The notes: generated by a model from the letters alone, not told the origin. A stretch of DNA of 64,000 nt from DAIMFL01 sp964372215 (GCA_964372215.1 CAYJQC010000008.1:100076-164075); one strand, 5' to 3'; positions 16,566-24,936 are shown, counted from the first letter of the stretch. Numbers and translations are program-made.

Positions 16566-17075
16566 GTGGGTGACCCGCGTCCCGTTGTCGCGAAGCTAGA
16601 TGCGTCGCACGAGGTCGACGGGTTCGACTGCGGCAGGGAGCCGCTCGACCGGTTCCTGAAGCGCTTCGCGCTCGTCAATCAGAAGGCGGGCACCGCCCAG
16701 ACCTATGTCGCCTGCCGCGGCGCGCGGCGGGTGCTGGGCTACTACAGCCTCGCGGTCGGCGCGGTCGAGCATGCGAACGCCCCGGCGCGGGTCGGCAAGG
16801 GGCCCGCCCGGCATCCGATCCCGGTCATGCTGCTGGCGCGGCTCGCGGTCGACAGGTCCGAGCAGGGGCGGGGGCTCGGCAAGGCGCTGCTGAGGGATGC
16901 CCTGCTGCGCACGGCGCAGGCCGCCGACATTGCAGGCATCCGCGCCCTGCTGGTGCACGCCAAGGACGACGAAGCCCGGGCCTGGTACGAACGCTTCGAC
17001 TTCGAGCCCAGCCCGACCGATCCCTTCCACCTGTTCCTGCTGCTCAAGGACCTGCGCGCGGCGCTCGCGGGGTGA
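16566..17075 (+). CDS. tacT: TacT-type GNAT toxin
   Basis: This 169-residue acetyltransferase matches the toxin family that acetylates aminoacyl-tRNA and blocks translation. Signatures are the opening EVDGFDCGREPLDRFLKRFA, the Ala/Thr/Tyr strand AQTYVAC, the acetyl-CoA loop SEQGRGLGKALL and the C-terminal ARAWYERFDFEPSP with the conserved Tyr. The start is GTG, 1 bp after the antitoxin stop, so the pair is coupled. It converges with the dioxygenase gene, with stops 1 bp apart. Tyr and loop are intact, so it is probably active. Confidence 0.88.
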   Translation: MGDPRPVVAKLDASHEVDGFDCGREPLDRFLKRFALVNQKAGTAQTYVACRGARRVLGYYSLAVGAVEHANAPARVGKGPARHPIPVMLLARLAVDRSEQGRGLGKALLRDALLRTAQAADIAGIRALLVHAKDDEARAWYERFDFEPSPTDPFHLFLLLKDLRAALAG

Positions 17076-17076
17076 G

Positions 17077-17970
17077 TCAGGCCGCACCATGGGCGCCGAT
17101 CGGCCGCTCCCCCTTGATCGTCGTGCGGTGCATCAGCCGCCGGCTGCCGTCATAGTCGTTGACCGCGTAGTGCATGGCGCAGCGGTTGTCCCAGATGGCG
17201 AGGTCGCGGGCGCGCCAGCGCAGGCGGCAGGTGAACTCGGGCCGGATGGCGTGGGCGTAGAGGAATTCGAGCAGCGGCCGGCTCTCGGCCTCGGTCATGC
17301 CCTCGAACCGCGTCGTGTAGATCGAATTGACGAACAGCGCCTTGCGGCCGGTCACGGGGTGCAGGCGCACGACGGGGTGCGCCACCTCGCGGTCGGCCTC
17401 CGGCCGGTTGCGCTCGATCTCGATGGAGCGCGAGAGCTTGAGGTCGACGGAGACGCCGCCGACGCCATAGGGCTTTCCGGAATGCATGGCGTTGAGGGGA
17501 TCGAGCATCCGCCGCAGTCCCTCGGACAGCGCCTCGTAGGCCGCGTACATGTTGGCGAACAGCGTGTCGCCGCCGTGGGCCGGCACCTCGCGCGCATAGA
17601 GCACGGAGCCGAGCGGCGGCTCCTCCAGGAAGCTGAAATCCGAATGCCAGGCATTGCCGAAGGTGCTGATGCCGCGCTCGTCCGCCTCCTTCAGCACGGC
17701 GATGATGTCGGGGTGTTCGTCCAGGTGTTTGACGTAGGGCGAGCGGCTCAACGGTCCGAGCCGGCGCGTGAAGGCGACATGCTGCTCCGGCGTCAGCTCC
17801 TGGTCGTGGAAGAACAGCACGATGCGCTCGTGGAACGCGCGCTCGATCTCGGCAAACGTCGCGTCGTCGAGCGGCCGGGCGAGGTCGACGCCCTGCACGT
17901 CGGCGCCGAGCGCCCCGGCCATCGGCCGGACCTCGATGCGGGTGTATGAATCGGAACCGGTATCGGTCAT
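17077..17970 (-). CDS. TauD/TfdA family Fe(II)/2-oxoglutarate dioxygenase
   Basis: The 297-residue enzyme has the HxD metal pair in WHSDFSF (about residues 108-110) and the distal His in NRCAMHYAVNDY (about 263). The 2-oxoglutarate-binding Arg lies in RRLMHRTTIKG near the C-terminus. The family hydroxylates taurine, alkyl sulfates, aryloxyacetates and similar compounds, with decarboxylation of 2-oxoglutarate. No transporter or sulfur-assimilation gene lies next to it, so the substrate is unknown. Confidence 0.9.
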   Translation of the reverse strand: MTDTGSDSYTRIEVRPMAGALGADVQGVDLARPLDDATFAEIERAFHERIVLFFHDQELTPEQHVAFTRRLGPLSRSPYVKHLDEHPDIIAVLKEADERGISTFGNAWHSDFSFLEEPPLGSVLYAREVPAHGGDTLFANMYAAYEALSEGLRRMLDPLNAMHSGKPYGVGGVSVDLKLSRSIEIERNRPEADREVAHPVVRLHPVTGRKALFVNSIYTTRFEGMTEAESRPLLEFLYAHAIRPEFTCRLRWRARDLAIWDNRCAMHYAVNDYDGSRRLMHRTTIKGERPIGAHGAA

Positions 17971-18134
17971 GGCCGGACTATAGGCGATTGTCTCGCGGCG
18001 GCGGAAGATGGGGCACGTCGTCGCGGGCCCGGCTTCCGATCCCCCGAGACGGCCGCGATCTCCCCGTCATATGCTGCGCCGCCCGCCCTGGATACGGGCG
18101 TCGCGCCGAGAGAATTCGGGGGGGAGCCCGCATC

Positions 18135-19100
18135 ATGAAGACCCGTGTCGGACATGTTCTTGCCTGCGCCGCCGCGGCGGCGATGGTTGCCCTGGCCTTG
18201 CCCGCGCTGGCCGGGGCGCCGGCGCCGACCCCGGTGGATGGCACCGCGACCCTGACCATGACCTTCGAGGTCAAGGGCGGGGGCGTCGACCGGCCGGAAT
18301 CCCGCGAGCGCAACGACACCTGGACCGTCGCCGACCGCTACACCCTCACCGCGACGATGAGCGCGCAGAAGCCGGGCGGATTCGGCACGTTCCTCAAGCC
18401 CGACGCCGACGAGCAGGCGCGCGAGGCCGAACGCGCGGCGGCGGCCGGCGCGGCCGCGGGGAACATGCAGTCGCTGATGGAACAGTCGCAGAAGATCGCG
18501 GAGATGTGCGGCGACGACGAGGCCTGCGCGCAAGCCGAGATCATGAAGATGGCGCAGGGCATCGACATGAATTCGCCGGAGATGCAGGAAGCCCAGTCGA
18601 ACGTCGCGGCGGCCTCGGTCATGCCCGAGGCGCGCTACCAGCTATTCGTGCCGGTGACGCAGTCGGCGACCTACGACGTCGACGAAGTCGCGCATGAAGC
18701 CCATTACGACGCGGCCTGCACGCCGGCCACGGAGGCGAGCTGCGCCATCGACACCGCCGTCGGCGGCAAGGGCGACTTCACCGACGAAAGCGGCGCGACC
18801 GTGGGCCCGACCGCGGCCTCGGCGGAGATCGACTACCAGACCGGTTCCCTGCTGGTCGTCCTGACCGCGCCCGGCTTTGCCACGGTGACGAAGACGGTCA
18901 CCTCTAGGAATCCCGAAGCCGAGGCGGGAACGACGGACGCCATCCGGACCGTCGGGGTCGCGGACGTCGCGGGCAGCTCGGTGACGGTCTCCTGCGGCGC
19001 CTGCGTGACGGCATCCGGTTCCTTCGAAAAGGATGTGACGGACGACCTGCTCGGCCGCCCGGCGAAGCTGGTCGTCACCTGGAGCTTCGAGCGTTCCTGA
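18135..19100 (+). CDS. Secreted/periplasmic hypothetical protein
   Basis: A 321-residue protein I do not recognise. It begins with a clear Sec signal peptide (MKTRVGHVLACAAAAAMVALALPALA, cleavage near residue 26). A strand-rich region follows, then a methionine-rich helical stretch with a Cys pair (about residues 110-155). The C-terminal beta-rich half has further Cys pairs (AACTPATEASC, VSCGACVT) that could form disulfides. The ATG at 18135 gives the signal peptide directly; the longer open frame upstream lacks one. The gene stands alone and is transcribed away from the dioxygenase gene. Confidence 0.75.
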   Translation: MKTRVGHVLACAAAAAMVALALPALAGAPAPTPVDGTATLTMTFEVKGGGVDRPESRERNDTWTVADRYTLTATMSAQKPGGFGTFLKPDADEQAREAERAAAAGAAAGNMQSLMEQSQKIAEMCGDDEACAQAEIMKMAQGIDMNSPEMQEAQSNVAAASVMPEARYQLFVPVTQSATYDVDEVAHEAHYDAACTPATEASCAIDTAVGGKGDFTDESGATVGPTAASAEIDYQTGSLLVVLTAPGFATVTKTVTSRNPEAEAGTTDAIRTVGVADVAGSSVTVSCGACVTASGSFEKDVTDDLLGRPAKLVVTWSFERS

Positions 19101-19273
19101 CCGTCGCCGGGTTCTCCCGACCCTCCCTCGCCAGCCGGTCCCCGTGCGCCGTAGATGGCGGGAGGCCCCGCGCTCGCCCGCGGGTCGGCTCGCCCGAGCG
19201 CAAAGCCGACCCGGCAGACAATCCGGGGCGCGACCCGGTAGGATCAGGTTCGAATCAGGCAAAGGAGCACGGA

Positions 19274-20227
19274 ATGGAATTGCGCCCCCTCGGCCGCACC
19301 GGCCTCGTCATCGCACCCCTCGTGCTGGGCGGCAACGTGTTCGGCTGGACCGCCGACGCGCGCCGTTCGTTCGAGCTGCTGGACGCCTTCGTCGATCGCG
19401 GCTTCAACGCCATCGACACCGCGGATTCCTATTCGACCTGGGTGCCCGGCCACACGGGCGGCGAGTCCGAGACCATCATCGGCGACTGGCTGGCGGCCAA
19501 TCCGGCCAAGCGCGAGAAGGTCGTCATCATGACCAAGGTCGGGTCGGATCTCGGGGCGCCCGGCCGCAAGGGCCTGTCGGCGCGCTGGATCGCGGAAGCC
19601 GTCGAGGACTCCCTGCGGCGTCTGCGGACCGATCGCATCGACCTCTATTTCTCCCACTGGCCCGATCCCGACGTGCCCTACGCCGAGACCCTCGGCGCCT
19701 ACGACAGGCTCCTGAAGGCGGGCAAGGTGCGCAGCATCGGCGCCTCCAACCTGGATGCGGCGCAGCTCGGCGCGGCGCTTGGCGTGGCGAAGGCCAAGAA
19801 CCTGCCGCGCTACGCGGTGCTGCAGCCCGAGTACAATCTCCATGCCCGCGCCGGCTTCGAGGGCGCGCTCTGCGATCTCTGCGTGCGCGAGGGGCTCGGC
19901 GTCGTCACCTATTTCAGCCTGGCCTCGGGCTTCCTCACCGGCAAGTACCGCTCAGAAGCCGATTTCGGCCAGAGCGAGCGCGGCGAGGACGTGGCGAAAT
20001 ATCTCGACGCCCGCGGCCTGGCGATCCTGGCGGCGCTCGACGCGGTGTCGGCGCGGCATGATGCCAAACCGGCGGAAGTGGCGCTGGCCTGGCTGATGGC
20101 GCGGCCCGGCGTCACCGCGCCGATCGCCAGCGCCACCTCCCTCGCCCATGTGGAGAGCTTCGCGCGCGCGTCGGACCTCACGCTGTCCGGCGACGACATG
20201 GCGCGGCTCGACGCCGCCGGCGACTGA
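19274..20227 (+). CDS. Aldo/keto reductase
   Basis: A (beta/alpha)8 NADPH-dependent oxidoreductase of 317 residues. The catalytic tetrad parts are visible: Asp/Tyr in AIDTADSYSTW, Lys in VIMTKVGSD and His in DLYFSHWPDPD. The C-terminal cofactor-binding strand includes GVTAPIASATSLAHV. It resembles the large YajO/Tas-like branch of aldo/keto reductases. The substrate cannot be inferred. It converges with the cysteine-synthase-like gene. Confidence 0.92.
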   Translation: MELRPLGRTGLVIAPLVLGGNVFGWTADARRSFELLDAFVDRGFNAIDTADSYSTWVPGHTGGESETIIGDWLAANPAKREKVVIMTKVGSDLGAPGRKGLSARWIAEAVEDSLRRLRTDRIDLYFSHWPDPDVPYAETLGAYDRLLKAGKVRSIGASNLDAAQLGAALGVAKAKNLPRYAVLQPEYNLHARAGFEGALCDLCVREGLGVVTYFSLASGFLTGKYRSEADFGQSERGEDVAKYLDARGLAILAALDAVSARHDAKPAEVALAWLMARPGVTAPIASATSLAHVESFARASDLTLSGDDMARLDAAGD

Positions 20228-20251
20228 TCCGAGCGGGCGCCGCGCGCGGGG

Positions 20252-21181
20252 CTACGCCGCGGTCATCGCCCCGAACGTCCGGAGATACTTCATGCCGGTA
20301 TCGCACATCACGGTGACGACGGTCGCCTCGGAGCCGAGGCGCTCGGCCAGACGCAGCGCGGCGACGACGTTGGCGCCGGTGGAGCTGCCGGCGAACAGCC
20401 CTTCCGCGCGGGCGAGGCGGAGCGCCATGGCGACGGCCTCCTCGGTCGACACGGTCTCGATCGCGTCGGCGATGCCGTCCCGCCACAGCGGCACCACGAA
20501 GCCGGCGCCGATGCCGTCGATCCCGTGGGCGCCGGGCGCGCCGCCCGACAGCACCGGGGACTCGGCGGGCTCCACGGCGACGATGCGGATGCGGCGATCG
20601 CGCCGGCGCAGGGCCTCGCCGGTGCCGCGCAGCGACGCGGCGGTGCCGACGCTCTGGACGAAGCCGTCGATGCGCCCCGCGGTCTGGCTCCAGATCTCCT
20701 CGGCGAAGGCGCGATAGGCCGCGAGCTGGTCGGTGTTGGCGAGCTGATCGGTCAGGAACCCACCGCTGCCGGCGGCGATCGCGCGGGCCGCCTCGACCAT
20801 GTCGCGGGTCAGCTTCTCCGTCATGCGGCCGCCCTCGCTCGGCACGATCTCCAGCCGAGCCCCGAGAATCCGCATGTGGTCGAGCTTCTCCCGGGCGAAG
20901 GCGTCGGAGCTCACGATATGCAGGGGATGACCCCGAACCGCGCAGACCAGGGCCAGGGAGACGCCGGTGCTGCCGCCGGTGTATTCGACGACCGCGCCGC
21001 CGGGCACGAGGCGCCCGTCCGCCACGGCCGCGTCGATCATGGCGAGCGCCATGCGGTCCTTCATGCTGCCGGTCGGGTTCTCGCTCTCCAGCTTCAGGAG
21101 GATGCGGGCGCCGTTGCCGGGCACGACGTTGCGCAGCGCCAGCAGGCGGGTGTTGCCGATGCACTGCAGGATGTCGCGCAT
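20252..21181 (-). CDS. Cysteine synthase family PLP-dependent enzyme
   Basis: A fold-type II PLP enzyme of 309 residues. The Schiff-base Lys41 lies in NPTGSMKDRMA, the phosphate/substrate loop is EYTGGSTGVSLA, and the C-terminal catalytic Ser region is VMCDTGMKYL. These match the cysteine synthase/cystathionine beta-synthase family. It is shorter and more divergent than CysK, so O-acetylserine need not be the substrate. It is divergent from a MarR regulator across a 45-bp gap (27 bp if the longer MarR frame is used) that holds a palindrome, so that regulator probably controls it. Confidence 0.88.
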   Translation of the reverse strand: MRDILQCIGNTRLLALRNVVPGNGARILLKLESENPTGSMKDRMALAMIDAAVADGRLVPGGAVVEYTGGSTGVSLALVCAVRGHPLHIVSSDAFAREKLDHMRILGARLEIVPSEGGRMTEKLTRDMVEAARAIAAGSGGFLTDQLANTDQLAAYRAFAEEIWSQTAGRIDGFVQSVGTAASLRGTGEALRRRDRRIRIVAVEPAESPVLSGGAPGAHGIDGIGAGFVVPLWRDGIADAIETVSTEEAVAMALRLARAEGLFAGSSTGANVVAALRLAERLGSEATVVTVMCDTGMKYLRTFGAMTAA

Positions 21182-21208
21182 GAGGCTATTTCCATGTAAC
21201 TACAAATA

Positions 21209-21220
21209 ATGTATATACAT
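21209..21220. promoter_or_regulatory. Palindromic operator between the cysteine-synthase-like and marR genes
   Basis: ATGTATATACAT is a perfect 12-bp palindrome in a short AT-rich divergent interval, flanked by TACAAA-type direct repeats (21201 and 21219). It is the natural candidate site for the adjacent MarR protein. The first possible MarR start codon lies inside it. Confidence 0.5.
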
Positions 21221-21226
21221 ACAAAC

Positions 21227-21688
21227 ATGATCCCGCCGAAGCAACCGCGAAAGACCCTGCGCAGCGACGCCCGCGCGCTGGTCGAAACCTGCGCCGGCTG
21301 GAACAGTCGGCTGGCGGCGCGCCGGATCAGCCAGTTCCTCGATCGCGAGCTGGCGGGATGCGGCCTCGGCGGTGCGCAGCTCGGCCTGATGGCGCAGATC
21401 GCGGCGGCCGACGACGACACCCTGGGCGCGCTGGCACGGCGCAGCGGCCTCGAGCAGTCGACCCTGTCGCGCAACCTGCGGACCCTCGAGGGCGCCGGGC
21501 TGATCGAGATCGCGGTGGTCGAATCCGACCTGCGGCGCCGGGCGGTGTGGCTGACCGAGGCCGGCGCGCGCCGGCTCGAGGCGGCGCTGCCGGCCTGGCG
21601 CAAGGCCCAGGCGCGGGCGGCGAAGCTGATCTCGCCGGCGCTTGCCCGGCGCTTGGCGGCGCAGGCCGGGGCCCTGTTGGAGGACTGA
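21227..21688 (+). CDS. MarR family transcriptional regulator
   Basis: A winged-helix regulator of 153 residues. The recognition helix region is LGALARRSGLEQSTLSRNLRTLEGAGLI and the wing lies around VESDLRRRAVWLT. I prefer the ATG at 21227 because the earlier ATG at 21209 lies inside the palindrome; neither has an obvious Shine-Dalgarno sequence. It probably represses its own gene and the divergent PLP-enzyme gene. The DUF488 gene follows after 1 bp, likely in the same transcript. Confidence 0.85.
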   Translation: MIPPKQPRKTLRSDARALVETCAGWNSRLAARRISQFLDRELAGCGLGGAQLGLMAQIAAADDDTLGALARRSGLEQSTLSRNLRTLEGAGLIEIAVVESDLRRRAVWLTEAGARRLEAALPAWRKAQARAAKLISPALARRLAAQAGALLED

Positions 21689-21689
21689 C

Positions 21690-22163
21690 ATGAAGCGACC
21701 CGCCGCGGCGGCCGCGCCGCCCGCCATCGCCACCATCGGCTACGAGAAGGCGACGCCGGACCAGGTGATCGCGGCGCTCGCGACCGCCGGCATCGACATC
21801 CTCGTCGATGTCCGCGCGGTGGCGCGCTCGCGCCGGCCGGGGTTCTCCAAGGGCAACCTGTCCGCGGCGGTCGAGGCGGCCGGCATCCGCTATGTCCACC
21901 TCAGGGGGCTCGGCACGCCGGAGGCAGGCCGCGAGGCCAACAAGGCCGGCCGGATGGACGATTTCGAGGCGATCTTCCGCGCCCACATGGCGAGCGCCGC
22001 GGCGCGCGCCGATCTCGAGCGCGCCGCCGAGCTGGCGTCGTCGTCGCGGATCTGCCTGCTGTGCCTGGAGGGCGACCACCGGCGCTGCCACCGGCTGATC
22101 GTCGCCGACATGCTGGCGGAGCGGCTGGATCGCGCGGTCGCGCACTTGGCGCCGTTGGGTTAG
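21690..22163 (+). CDS. DUF488 domain-containing protein
   Basis: A 157-residue member of DUF488, with conserved ATIGYEKATPDQVIAAL, DVRAVARSRRPGFSKG (the RSRrpgF signature), YVHLRGLGTP and LLCLEGDHRRCHR near the C-terminus. The Cys/His cluster in that last motif suggests a metal or redox site, but the function is unknown. It begins 1 bp after marR, which suggests shared regulation. Confidence 0.88.
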   Translation: MKRPAAAAAPPAIATIGYEKATPDQVIAALATAGIDILVDVRAVARSRRPGFSKGNLSAAVEAAGIRYVHLRGLGTPEAGREANKAGRMDDFEAIFRAHMASAAARADLERAAELASSSRICLLCLEGDHRRCHRLIVADMLAERLDRAVAHLAPLG

Positions 22164-22630
22164 CGCGCCTTGGGGTTAGCCCGGCCGGCGGACCGCGTCC
22201 GCGCGCCGGGCATCGCCCCGAAACGAGTCGGCCGCCCCTCGGGCGCTCCGGAAAACCGGACCCGAGAGAGCGGCCGAACGCGGTCCCGGCAGGGGAGGGG
22301 GGAGTTGCCGCCGGCACCTCGTCTGCGATCGTCGCCGAGGAGCGTGGAGCCCCGGCCGTCTCGGCCGCGCCGCGCGCGGATATCGCTGTGCGTCGCGGCC
22401 TGCAAATGCGTCACACGGGAGTATGGTCGGCAATGATTTAAGGAGTCCTAACAAATAGGACATGGCCGAACCCTTATTTCCGTCCGCGATGGCAATCGCC
22501 GGCGCCGATCATCAGGGGTCTTACCCGTCGGATCGGATTGCGGTTATGCTGGCGCTTGTCTGGGATGACTCTAAACTAGCCGGGGCCGCCGGCAGGCGCC
22601 GCGAGCCATGGTCCGGTGGGGGGGGACGGA
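22164..22630. other. Gene-free interval with one long imperfect hairpin
   Basis: About 470 bp without a convincing gene. At 22228-22277 the sequence can fold with outer arms TCGGCCGC/GCGGCCGA, middle CTCGGG/CCCGAG and inner CCGG-AAAA-CCGG. It lies 65 bp after the DUF488 stop. No T-tract follows, so a role as terminator is uncertain. The remainder presumably carries the promoter of the PAS-domain gene. Confidence 0.45.
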
Positions 22631-23185
22631 ATGAACGATCAGGAGTCGGCGGGCGCGCCGCCCCCCGCGCGGGTGCTGCGGCTCCCGATCGACGAGATCA
22701 GCCGCAAGAACCTGCGCCGGTTGGTCGCCCATTGGGAAGGACTCCGGCCCCCGCAGGGGCTGCCGTGCCGGGCGGATCTGCGCCCGGAGGATCTCAGCTT
22801 CATGCTGTCGCAGATCATGCTGGTCGACGCGGTCATGCGCCCGGGCGCCAACCCGGTGCCGGCCGACTGTTCGTTCCGCTTTCGCATGGTCGGCAGCCGG
22901 ATCGAGACGGCGGGCCATCGCGGGCTGCAGGGCCGCTGGGCCCATGAGCTGACCCCGCTGCCGTATCGCCGCCTGGTGCTGCGGGCCTATTCGGAAGCGG
23001 TCCGCGAGGCGGCGCCGAACTTCTACCGCATCAATTTGGAAATCGGCGGGCAGTGGCTGCGCTATGAGCGCGTCACCCTGCCGCTCTCGGGGGACGGCAT
23101 GGCCGTCGGCGGGCTGCTGGTCGGGACCGACTGGGACGCCGAGAACGACGAATTCTTCAGGTGCCATCCGGCGATCGGCGGATGA
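22631..23185 (+). CDS. PAS-domain protein (PAS_5-like)
   Basis: A 184-residue soluble protein resembling the small alphaproteobacterial PAS_5 family: DEISRKNLRRLVAHWEGLR (N-terminal helix), FRFRMVGSRIETAGHRGLQG (PAS core) and YERVTLPLSGDG (C-terminal strands). It has no output domain. Its role is unknown; relatives often lie near cell-cycle or signalling genes, and here it converges on gcrA. The ATG at 22631 has a purine-rich GGGGGACGGA upstream. Confidence 0.8.
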   Translation: MNDQESAGAPPPARVLRLPIDEISRKNLRRLVAHWEGLRPPQGLPCRADLRPEDLSFMLSQIMLVDAVMRPGANPVPADCSFRFRMVGSRIETAGHRGLQGRWAHELTPLPYRRLVLRAYSEAVREAAPNFYRINLEIGGQWLRYERVTLPLSGDGMAVGGLLVGTDWDAENDEFFRCHPAIGG

Positions 23186-23191
23186 ATACCG

Positions 23192-23218
23192 GCCGCGCTC
23201 CCGCTGGGGGAGCGCGGC
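23192..23218. terminator. Hairpin between convergent PAS and gcrA genes
   Basis: An 11-bp GC-rich stem (GCCGCGCTCCC / GGGAGCGCGGC) with a 5-nt loop lies between two convergent stop codons. Its position suits a bidirectional terminator. There is no strong T-tract on either side. Confidence 0.5.
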
Positions 23219-23248
23219 GGCGTTCGATCGACCGCATCGCCGCCCGGC

Positions 23249-23683
23249 TCAGGCGGCGGCGTCGGCCCGCTTGTGATAGGCGACCGAGCAGTGCCCGCTG
23301 CAATACGGCCTGCCAACCTCGGCCGGCGCGCCGCAGAAGTGGAATCCGGGCTGCTTCGGATCGCCCATCGGCCACATGCAGGCGCGCGATCCCGGGGCAG
23401 CCTTGACCCTGCGGGCCGCCTGCGGCACCGGCGTGGGCGCCGCCGGACGCGCCGGCTCGGCCGGCTGCGGCTTGGCCGCGGCCGCCGGCACCGGGGTGCT
23501 CGGCTGGCGGCCGAGCGGACGCTGCCGGATCGGCGACGGCCGCGACGACAGGCCCAGGCGATGCGCCTTGCCGATCACCGCGTTGCGGGTGATGCCGCCC
23601 AGCCGCTCGGCGATCTGGCTCGCCGTCTGGCCCTGCAGCCACAGAGTCTTCAGCAGATTGGTTCTTTCGTCAGTCCATTCCAT
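23249..23683 (-). CDS. gcrA: GcrA cell-cycle regulator
   Basis: GcrA is an alphaproteobacterial transcription factor that binds sigma70-RNA polymerase and activates promoters carrying methylated GANTC sites. The 144-residue protein has the conserved N-terminal helix-turn-helix (MEWTDERTNLLKTLWLQG, SASQIAE-like, GGITRNAVIGKAHRLGL). A Pro/Ala-rich linker (about 50-95) follows. The C-terminal polymerase-binding domain has CMWPMGDPKQPGFHFCG and YCSGHCSVAY. Its upstream region is rich in GANTC. Confidence 0.95.
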   Translation of the reverse strand: MEWTDERTNLLKTLWLQGQTASQIAERLGGITRNAVIGKAHRLGLSSRPSPIRQRPLGRQPSTPVPAAAAKPQPAEPARPAAPTPVPQAARRVKAAPGSRACMWPMGDPKQPGFHFCGAPAEVGRPYCSGHCSVAYHKRADAAA

Positions 23684-23704
23684 GATGCGGCCTTCCCGCT
23701 GGAC

Positions 23705-23874
23705 GATTCCGACATGTAGTGGTCAGGTGAATTTGACCCCACCAGATCTGGTAATGCAAGGCTGATTCGTCGGATCGGGGCGGGAAGCACCGGATTCGGC
23801 GGCGAGTCGCGGCGGAGTCGCCGCCGCCAACCCCGAGCCGGGCATTCGCTCAGCGGCGACTCAGGAAACGACTC
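23705..23874. promoter_or_regulatory. GANTC (CcrM site) cluster and palindromes upstream of gcrA
   Basis: Seven GANTC sites fall within 170 bp: 23705, 23764, 23793, 23804, 23815, 23858 and 23870. The same interval has a perfect 12-bp palindrome ACCAGATCTGGT (23741-23752) and the inverted repeat GGTCA-N8-TGACC (23721-23738). GANTC is the CcrM methylation site and the class of site GcrA reads. Methylation-sensitive autoregulation of gcrA is inferred. Confidence 0.6.
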
Positions 23875-24196
23875 GGAGCTTGGGGTCGAGGATCTCCAGC
23901 ACGTCGTCGATCGAGGCGCCGGATTTCAGCCGCTGCGGGCCGGTCAGCACCACATAGTCGGCGCCGCGCCCGGACGCGCCGATCCGCTTGGCGATCGAGA
24001 ACAGCGGCCGCTCATGGCTGTGGCGGAAGACCGAGAACACCGCCATGCCGGGGCCGTGGTCGATCGCGTAGTCGCGCCATTCGCCGCGCGCGACCCGGCG
24101 GCTGTAGATCGACAGCAGCTTGTTGAGTTCCCGACGGTCGAAATAGATGGACCGCTGCTTGCGGTGGTGTTCGGCGAGGCAGATCAGCTTGGACAT
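23861..24196 (-). CDS. DUF2794 family protein
   Basis: A 111-residue protein of the alphaproteobacterial DUF2794 family: SIYFDRRELNKLLSIYSRRVARGEWRDYAID-type N-terminal half, AVFSVFRHSHERPLFSIAKR in the middle, and DVLEILDPKLRVV at the end. No function is known. It is a small soluble protein conserved across alphaproteobacteria. It lies upstream of gcrA in the same direction, but the intergenic region between them suggests a separate promoter for gcrA. Confidence 0.85.
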   Translation of the reverse strand: MSKLICLAEHHRKQRSIYFDRRELNKLLSIYSRRVARGEWRDYAIDHGPGMAVFSVFRHSHERPLFSIAKRIGASGRGADYVVLTGPQRLKSGASIDDVLEILDPKLRVVS

Positions 24197-24341
24197 GCCG
24201 CAGGAGGCCAGGGCCAACCGTCCGTTAAGAGAAGGCCATAGTGTTCCGCAAAACGGCACACGCGTCCAGCCCCGATCTCCGCTTTGGAGCGGTCTGATAT
24301 CTTGCCTGGAACGCTCTGAATCGGAGGGAGTTTGTCGCCGC

Positions 24342-24701
24342 TCAGCGGATCTGTTGAGCGAGGCTGGCCTGGTAGTCCGGCTCCTGGTAGCAGTTGATGT
24401 CGCCAAGGGTCCGGTAGCAGTACAACTCCGGCGCGGCGGCGTTCTGGCGCTGCTCGGCCTCGGCCGCCAGCTCGGCATTTTCCAGTTCGCTGCGGCAGTA
24501 GTCGCCGGTCTGCTCGAGCTGCAGGGCCGAGCAGTCCTCGCCGGTCGCATAGGACACGGCGTGATCGGTCAGGAACTTGTCGGTGGTCGCGAAGCTGACC
24601 GCCGAGGCGCCGACCAACACCAGCCCGACTTCGCCGCCGCAGCCGCCGAGCAGCAGCAGCGCCACAAGCGCGGGAGTCGCGCGCCACGCACAGCTGGCCA
24701 T
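24342..24701 (-). CDS. Small putative lipoprotein
   Basis: A 119-residue protein with a short signal peptide ending in the lipobox LLGGC (lipid-anchored Cys21). The mature part contains four further Cys (EDCSALQ, GDYCRSE, LYCYRT, INCYQE), likely two disulfides in the periplasm. The ATG at 24701 has GGAGG 6 bases upstream and is preferred to the GTG at 24716. I do not recognise the family; small lipoproteins of this kind are common in the alphaproteobacterial envelope. Confidence 0.75.
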   Translation of the reverse strand: MASCAWRATPALVALLLLGGCGGEVGLVLVGASAVSFATTDKFLTDHAVSYATGEDCSALQLEQTGDYCRSELENAELAAEAEQRQNAAAPELYCYRTLGDINCYQEPDYQASLAQQIR

Positions 24702-24936
24702 CCTGTCCTCCATCACCTCCGGCAGTCCGCGCCCGGGCGGGGGCCGGTGCCGGATTGCAGGCTAGCCGGCGGCCCGTGAACAAAGCCTTACCGGGGCCGG
24801 GGCGGGGCCGGCCCGGCTCCGGGGAGCCCGGGACGATTCGCTTACTTATCCGACGCTTACGCCGACCGGACGGTTTGCCAAGGCGGGGGCCGCAAGCTAT
24901 GTTAGCCGCCCCTTTGGACATTCGGAGCGCGGCTGC

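Noticed and set aside
22462..22947. Open frame upstream of and overlapping the PAS-domain gene
   Set aside because: Its second half is an out-of-frame shadow of the PAS gene; no ribosome site or conserved segment.
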